A program made the position numbers and the translations under genes. 64,000 nucleotides of DNA from Gelatoporia subvermispora B (taxonomy: Eukaryota; Basidiomycota; Agaricomycetes; Polyporales; Gelatoporiaceae): NCBI GenBank assembly GCA_000320605.2, contig KB445809.1:515435-579434 (forward strand). Reading direction: 5' to 3'. The notes under the pieces are model-generated. The model searched no databases. It had not been told where the DNA came from and saw only the letters and a program-made list of their open reading frames with translations. Shown here piece after piece: positions 57,522 to 64,000 of the stretch (position 1 is the stretch's first letter; the number at the start of each line of letters is the position of its first letter).

Positions 57522-60500
57522 ATGAGTGCTTGGAGCAGTCATTTCACCGCATATAGTCACCCTACACCATATATATCCACTCCCTGGTTCCAGCTCAGAT
57601 CCCCTGAGTCTGAAAATTCCTCCATTGAAGGCTCGAATACAGGTTCAGGGCCAGAAACAACTCACAACTTCCTGGATCCAGTGCCTGTGCAAGTCTCATC
57701 TTTGTCTGTCTATTACTCAGTCCCTCCGTTGATCTCTCCGTCTTCACCCCGAGTATCTCTGTCACGATCTGTTTCGTCAAACGGCAGCAATCCTCCTCCC
57801 AGTAACTCGAGCTCCGCATCTGATTCGTCTGCCTCTTTGTCCTCCTCTGAATTCCATTTTCATGCTGAGTCTCAAGAAATGTCCGACAAGAATCCTCGCA
57901 CACTTTCTATTATCTCTCATCCGAATCCTAAGCTGCCACCAGTGATCTTCAGTGGCAAATTGACCCTTGAGCTAGTACTGGACTACGAGAATGCCTGTCG
58001 TGTGTTCTTTGCGACCAAGCAAATTCACGACAATGAGCGAGTCAAGTGAACCGCTTGTGGCCTCCAAGACACGCTTATGCGTGATTGGTATTTCACCAAC
58101 CAAGATGCCTTAGACGGGTTGTCTTGGGACGAATTCACTCGCAAGTTATGTCAGCGCTTCTTGCCAAAAAACTGGGAGGACAAGCTCGTGACCAAGTTGC
58201 TGGGTCATCAACAACGAGAGGACGAAAGCTTTGAAGACTGGGTAGTGAGTATGGAAAAGCTCAACTCCTGTCTCCGCGGAACCACTTTGCACAAGAATGA
58301 AGGCGCGATGCGTGAAGTGTTGACCGCAAACGTGGTGGAAGAAATCCGAATGGCGCTCAACGATGATGACTACCAGGGTATAGATGACTACTTGGACTGG
58401 AAGAACTCTGTTGTCAGCTTGGGTAACAAACGGGTTCGTGAACGGCAACAGAGGCTAAATGAAGTCGAGCGGTGTATCAAGGACCTCGAACTGATGTTGG
58501 CAGCCTCTCGTGTCAAGTCGAATGGACAACCTTCAGGCTTCAAGACCAATACTGGTACCTCCTCGTCAACAGTGGCTAGTGCTATGAACAAGAAGACCTT
58601 CACAAAACTGCCCAAGCTCACGGACAACGAACATCAGCCCCTGTACGACAACCACGGATGTCTCAAATGTCGCAAGCCCTTTGTGTATCACACCACCCAT
58701 GAATGCCCCAACAGGTTCCCGGATGCGACAGGATATAAGGTGTTGACTCAAGTGGACGTTGACAGGATGTGTTCTCAGCAGAGCAAGTCCCGTACGGTAG
58801 CTGCCGTGTCTACCGACGTGGAGAAGGTCGAAAGCATGGCGGTCATAGCAATCACGTCTGTGTCGCCTCTCGTGGCAACTACCAGTATCATGGGAAATGG
58901 GACGGACTCTGGAGAGGACTCTGACAGTGATTGTTCTTCTGGAAGGTGCGTGTGTCATATTTGTGCAACTACATCCCCTCCGGCTTCCCGTGTGCCATGT
59001 ACTGATGACGCTGTCGCTGCCCCCCATGTCACAACCTGCCTTCAGATTCTTGGTAGTTCAGTTAGCTGTGGTGGTGATATGCTAATGATGATCGATACGG
59101 GTGCTCCCTCAGTTTTGATTAGGGATGATGTTGTCTCCAAGATGCGCCTGAAGCGCCTGAAACTTGCTGAGCCAGTCCCATTGGGGAATGCATTGAACTC
59201 TAAAGGAGTGATGGCGACAGAATTTGTCAGATTACGTGTGCGAACCTGTAATTCAGCATGGACTTTGGATACCGTTCCCGCAGTTGTTGTACCCTCGCTT
59301 TGTGTGCCGGTTATTTTGGGCAACATGTTTTTGTTGCACAACTGGCTCGTGATTGATGTGCGGGGAGAAATCGTTCTTGACAAGAGAAACAGTTTTGAGC
59401 TACTGACCACGTCTTACCTTTCAAATGAGAAAATAATACAGAACCTATTACCCCCCAAGGCGCGCCGTCAATTGGCTCGCGAAGAAGCACAACAGGAATC
59501 ACATTTCCGATTGCAGCAACACCGCGCCCTGATCTGGGAGCTGAAGATGGATATCCCTCAAATGCTGGCCTGTAATACAATGACCGAGGGTAACACGGTG
59601 GCAGCGATTTGCTCGAGCATTGAGCTGCTCGAGTGACTGGCGTTTCTTCAGTCGTTGAAGGATGAGGACACGACGATGCGTGCCAAATTCACAGACTGAC
59701 TTCCTGCTGATATTCCTCATGTAGACACGCTGCCATCGAACGTCTATTACCGCTTCAAATTGCGGGACGCAAACATGTCAATTGCACGCCGTATATATGA
59801 GTGTCCAAAGAAATACCGCGAGGTTTGCAAAGAGATGCTCCAAGAACATCTAGATGCAGGGCACCTGCGTCCATCATCAAGCCCTTATGCGTTCCTGGCG
59901 TTTTTAATTCCGAAGTCGGATCTGTCAGCGAAGCCTCATTGGGTGAACGACTATCGCCAATTGAATGCAAATACCATGCCAGAAGTGCATCTGCTGCCCT
60001 CCATTGCGGAGATCCTTAGCAACTGCGGAAAAGGGACTATCTGGGCAAAAATAGACATGACTAACACCTTCTTTCAGACATGTGTTCATCCAGACAACAT
60101 TCCCTTGACGGCAGTGACTACTCTGTTCGGGCTCTACGAATGGACAGTAACGCCTCAGGGCTGCCAAAATGCTCCCGCGACACATCAACGTCAAATGTTC
60201 CAGGCTTTGCGCCCCTACATCGGCTCTATTTGCCATGTGTATATGGACGACATCGTTATCTGGTCATAATCGCTTGAGAAACACCGGAAGAATGTGGAGA
60301 CGGTATTGTCTGCGCTACATGACCATCAGTTGTTCTGTTTCCTGAAGAAGACTGATCTGTTTTGCGTTGAAATGAGATTTCTAGGTCACAAGATCTCTCA
60401 GGCCAGAATCGAGGCCGACAACGACAAGGTGGCAAAGATATTGGCGTGGCCTCATCCGTGTTCGGCAACGGACATACACATATTCCTGGGCCTTGTACGA

Positions 60501-62749
60501 TATATCTCCTCCTTCCTGCCTGCGCTGGTGCAACATATCTTGGTATTGAACGACCTCACAACGAAGGATGCGGAACACCATTTCAAATGGACAGACCAAC
60601 ACGATGCTGTGTTCCAGGCAGTAAAGATGCTGGTGACGTCTCACGAATGTCTGACGGTTATTGATCACCAGAACATGGGCAATAACCAGATCTTTGTGTC
60701 GTGCGATGCCAGCGACTGGTGTACTGGTGCGGTATTGTCTTATGGGAAGACTCTCGAGAGCGCTCGCCCGGTCGCATTTGACTTGCAACAGTTGAATTCA
60801 GCGCAAAAGAACTACCCAGCCCATGAGAAGGAGCTGCTCGCTATTGTGCGGGCGCTACAAAAGTGGTGAGTAGACTTGCTTGGCGTTCAGTTCACGGTAT
60901 TCACTGACCACCGAACGCTCGAGAATTTCAACACGCAAAAGTTGCTATCGTGAAGGCAGGTGCGCTGGCAGGAATTGCTCGTGCAGTACGATTTTTTAAC
61001 ATCAAATATATCAAGGGTGAAGACAACTGCGTCGCCGACACCCTGTCCCGCTTGCCTGCAGAAGATGTGCTGGATATCTCGGTAACGGCGGCACTAGTGC
61101 CCCTGTGGTCTGCGACACGCGCCCTGCGTGACGTGCACTGGCCCCCCCGCCGCCGCAACATGCTTGTGGTCAATGCAGTTACGCGTCTACGGGTATCCAC
61201 GGACCCGCAATGGCTGGAATTGATCCGTAAAGGATATGCCAAGGACGGATGGTGCCGGAAGCTGCTCGTGTCACTGTCCAATCTTCAAGGTGAAGACGAG
61301 GTGGTGGAATCCTTGCTGCATGGTGACCTCAACGGGAAGCTTCATGCAGGGATTTTGGCACGGGATGGGCTGCTCTACATGGGTAAGCATCTTGTAATTC
61401 TGAGAGTAACAGATCTGCGGGAGGGTATCTTCAGGTTGTCGCACGACGCCCTGGGCCACTTCATGTTCGACAAGTCGTACGAACATATTCGCCACGCGTA
61501 TTACTGGCCGAAAATGCGCCAGGAGCTCGAGGAGTTATATATTCTATCCTGCAAGTTGTGTCAATGTAACAAGAGCTCCAACTGCAAACCAATGGGTCCT
61601 TTGCATCCGCTACCTGTACCCAATGGACGTTGTCACAGTGTGGCCATCAACTTCATCGGCCCTCTACCGCCTGACGGACCGCATAACTGCATCGTGACGA
61701 TGACCGACCATCTCGGGTCAGAGTTTTGTGCCGTTCTAACTCGCACGGACATCACCGCCGAACAATTTGCGGTGTTGTTCTTTGAGCACTGGTACTGCGA
61801 AAATGGAATGCCGGCCGACATTGTTTCCAACCGTGACAAGCTATTTGTTAGCCAGTTCTGGCGAGCCTTGCACCGCCTCACAGGAGTCAAGCTGAAGCTG
61901 TTGTCCGTGTTTCATCCAGAAACAGATGGTTCGTCTGAACGTTCGAACAGAACACTGATTCAAATGCTGTGGTTTCACATGGAGCGTAATCAATGAGGAT
62001 GGGCGGCGAAACTGCCTTTTGTGAGATTCCAATTTATGAATTCCGTGAATTTGTCTACTGGTTTCTCCCCTTTCCAGTTGCGTTTCGGCCAATTGCCGCA
62101 ATTGACACCACCGCTGTTCAGTCAAGACATCGCCTCCGTGGTGGAAGAGCTCGGGCTCGATGCCAACAAGGCGGCAGATCTTCTGTAACGTATCAAGATG
62201 GACGTTATGGAAGTGCAGGACAACTTGCTGCTTGCGAAGACAGAACAGGCACACCAGGCCAACCGACACCGTGATCGGGATCCAGTGTTCAGCGTCGGCG
62301 ACTCTGTGTTATTGTCGACGGTCCACCATTAGCGCGAATATATGCAGCACGGGGATCATTGTGTAGCAAAATTCATGGTATGCTATGACGGTCCATACAC
62401 GGTCACGTGTGCATTCCCTGGGTCCTCCACATACGAGCTCGACATACCCGACCACTCCCACGTGTTCCCCACCTACCATGTGTCGTTGCTGAGATGGCAT
62501 ATTGCAAATGACGTGTCCCTCTTCCCGGGTCACGAACACACCTGTCCTGGCCCACATGTCACCCTCAACGGTCAAGAAGAATGGCTCGTGGAGAAGATTG
62601 TCGACTGCCGATGAGCAGGACACAGCTGGAGATATCTGATACACTGGCAGGGTTACGGGCCCGAGACCGACATCTGGCTACCTGGCTCTGAAGTGGCCGA
62701 CTTGGAGGCCCTTGATGTCTACCTCAAGGAGAATGGTCTCGCAAGTTAG
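57522..62749 (+). pseudogene. Broken Ty3 gag-pol polyprotein with chromodomain
   Basis: The first ATG in frame is 57522 (MSAWSSHFTAYS). Gag spans to about 58,640 with the finger CLKCRKPFVYHTTHEC. The protease has MIDTGAPSVLI (active DTG, near 59,093). RT shows VYMDDIVIWS (near 60,240). RNase H has FVSCDASDWCTGAVLSYG. The integrase has HDALGHFMFDKSYEHIRHAY then CKLCQC, followed by VAINFIGPLP and SNRDKLFVSQF. The chromodomain is EEWLVEKIVDCR then YLIHWQGYGPETDIWLP. In-frame stops lie at 58047, 59634, 59697, 60267, 60867, 60951, 61994, 62186, 62330 and 62612. A T6 run at 60992-60997 marks a frameshift. Both expected catalytic Asp codons of the integrase core are AAC (61649, 61829). It cannot make a working polyprotein. 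Confidence 0.88.
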
Positions 62750-62772
62750 GAGGTGTTTCGCTCTATTCAAGA

Positions 62773-62785
62773 TGGCAGGGAAGAG
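62773..62785 (+). promoter_or_regulatory. Polypurine tract
   Basis: GGCAGGGAAGAG directly precedes the 3' LTR, the normal place for plus-strand priming in LTR elements. Confidence 0.65.
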
Positions 62786-63094
62786 TGTAACCGTGCTTGG
62801 TTACATATCTTGCGCATCCTCCCAGACTCAAACTCTGTCTCTCCAGATTCGGACAATTTCCTTTTACGTACATCACATGACTTCTTTCACTTTCCGCTGT
62901 GATATAACCATGTTTGAAACCTCGTTGCGGTTCTTTACTTCTGACTATCACTGCAACGAAGGTACGAGACTACGCATATGTGTTCCTCCCCATGTATTGA
63001 CTTCTTACTATCACCGCAACGAAGACCTCTTGTGCTAGTTCACGTATCAGTTTGATTCTGAGTGTTTCCGGCCTTACAAGGCGGCCGGTTTCCA
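62786..63094 (+). repeat. 3' LTR of the Ty3 element
   Basis: 309 bases, starting TGTAACCGTGCTTGG and ending GGCCGGTTTCCA; same length as the 5' LTR. Confidence 0.9.
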
Positions 63095-63099
63095 ACCAG
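63095..63099 (+). repeat. Ty3 target-site duplication, right (ACCAG)
   Basis: Five bases directly after the 3' LTR, matching 57025-57029. Confidence 0.8.
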
Positions 63100-64000
63100 C
63101 CACAGAAGGAGTTGAGGTGTGAACCGGGTTACGATTGTAGCGTGCCAATACTGATCCTTGGGGAGGTCGGGTTGTAGTGTGTAAATCAATTAATAATAAT
63201 GGATCATCATACACTCCAGATCCTGCTTGTCCTGAACTTTGAAGGAAGCTGGTAGTGCTCTAAAACTTGTAAAATGCTTTGAGGGCATTTTGAACGCCGG
63301 CGAACAGTGTTGGAGATGATGTGTTGAAGTTGAAGAAAGGAGATGAGATTGCGTGAAGACTCACAATGAGCCCCTTAAAGATGCACGGGAATGTGCTTGC
63401 GGGACCTTGCTGTGGGGCTGTGGTTGCTACAGGGCTAGAGGAGGACCTGGGCAGCTCTCCTATAGGTAAGGCCCTGGCGAGACCCTACAATAGCCTCAAA
63501 TATGCAATGATTTGGGTACAAAATATGCTACGGGTGCCCTAGGCTAGTTATGGAGTCACATCACGTGCTCGGATATGACGCACTCGGTCACGCTTTGTCA
63601 CGCTTTGTCACGCTTTGTCACGCCCCTCCCAAGCGTAGAATTTGTGCTTGGAGCTCATGTTTCTGTGAAGCTATATTACAAATATCAAAGCCACAGAACA
63701 GTACGCAAAAGAAAAGTGTTTGCGCGAGCCACAGAGCGGAACAGTGCCACTTGTGGTGCACGGTAGCTGTGTGGCGAGCGGTCACCAGCACCTGGAAGAT
63801 GTGTCGTGCCAGTCACCTGATCCAGAAATATGCAACAGGGGCCATAGGCTTCCAGATTTTTGGCCTCAAATATGCTAAAAATGGACAAGGATTTTGTGAT
63901 TTCGGGGGGGTCAAATATGCTAACTGGGGCCGTACCTAATAGGGAGCTGCCCGGGTCCTGCTAGAGGTAGCAGCGTGTCACAAGTATGCGCCTGGCAGAG
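63100..64000. other. Right edge, no recognised gene
   Basis: About 900 bases without a supported gene. It contains a 10-base tandem repeat at 63587-63626 and scattered CAAATATGC strings (63499, 63847, 63914), perhaps remnants of another repeat. Confidence 0.5.
63587..63626 (+). repeat. Tandem 10-base repeat (GTCACGCTTT)n
   Basis: Three exact copies of GTCACGCTTT followed by a fourth diverging to GTCACGCCCC. Confidence 0.85.

Larger units (their letters stand above)
57030..63094 (+). mobile_element. Decayed Ty3 chromovirus LTR retrotransposon (6065 bp)
   Basis: Two 309 bp LTRs (TGTAA...TTTCCA) flank a gag-pol region in the order Gag, zinc knuckle-like, protease, RT, RNase H, integrase, chromodomain. 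Perfect 5-base duplications mark the ends. The LTRs differ at about 30 of 309 positions by hand alignment, mostly transitions, so the insertion is old. The coding region has ten in-frame stops and one frameshift. The element is non-autonomous today. Confidence 0.92.

Noticed and set aside
63587..63626. CRISPR-like array
   Set aside because: Units are 10 bases and contiguous without spacers; a simple tandem repeat in a eukaryotic genome.

Overview
This window is nuclear DNA of a filamentous basidiomycete, most likely an Agaricomycete (polypore-like). The evidence is dense intron-rich genes with 35-67 nt introns, a KDZ-superfamily transposon, a chromodomain Ty3 retroelement, expanded F-box families and Ser/Thr-rich GPI-anchored wall proteins. 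No species can be named from the sequence alone.

Layout. 1-12.8 kb is a housekeeping block: a mitochondrial citrate carrier (cut by the left edge), uroporphyrinogen-III synthase, an intronless protein with a retroviral-type integrase zinc finger, a Kin4-like kinase with a KA1 tail, and adenylosuccinate lyase. 13-19.3 kb holds four minus-strand genes for small secreted Ser/Thr-rich proteins, most looking GPI-anchored, with an F-box-like gene among them. 21.5-26.9 kb is a tandem array of three F-box-like paralogs. A fourth inverted copy lies at 42.2-43.7 kb and a 3' relict at 41.4-41.6 kb. Copies 2 and 4 are broken. 27.8-28.6 kb encodes a His/Pro-rich protein.

The centrepiece is 29,572-41,271. 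It is an 11,700 bp DNA transposon with perfect 88 bp terminal inverted repeats and a perfect 8 bp target duplication (AAGCAAGG). It carries two long spliced genes, both open throughout by my exon models. One is a 1380-residue KDZ transposase fused at its C-terminus to a Ulp1/C48-type SUMO-protease domain with its catalytic residues intact. The other is a 1478-residue accessory protein I do not recognise. It looks recently mobile.

44.3-54.4 kb returns to ordinary genes: a short-chain dehydrogenase, an unknown 319-residue protein, the COQ8/ABC1 kinase of ubiquinone synthesis, a secreted Ser/Thr-rich protein and the ribosome-biogenesis helicase DBP9. An intron-containing tRNA-Asp(GTC) follows at 56.0 kb. 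57,030-63,094 is a decayed Ty3 chromovirus (309 bp LTRs, ACCAG duplication, ten in-frame stops), in contrast to the young KDZ element. The last 0.9 kb has no recognisable gene.

Four of roughly 65 introns I could place are GC-AG type. Exon models were built by hand from reading frame, splice signals and family knowledge. Where exon lengths sum to a multiple of three, this is stated.
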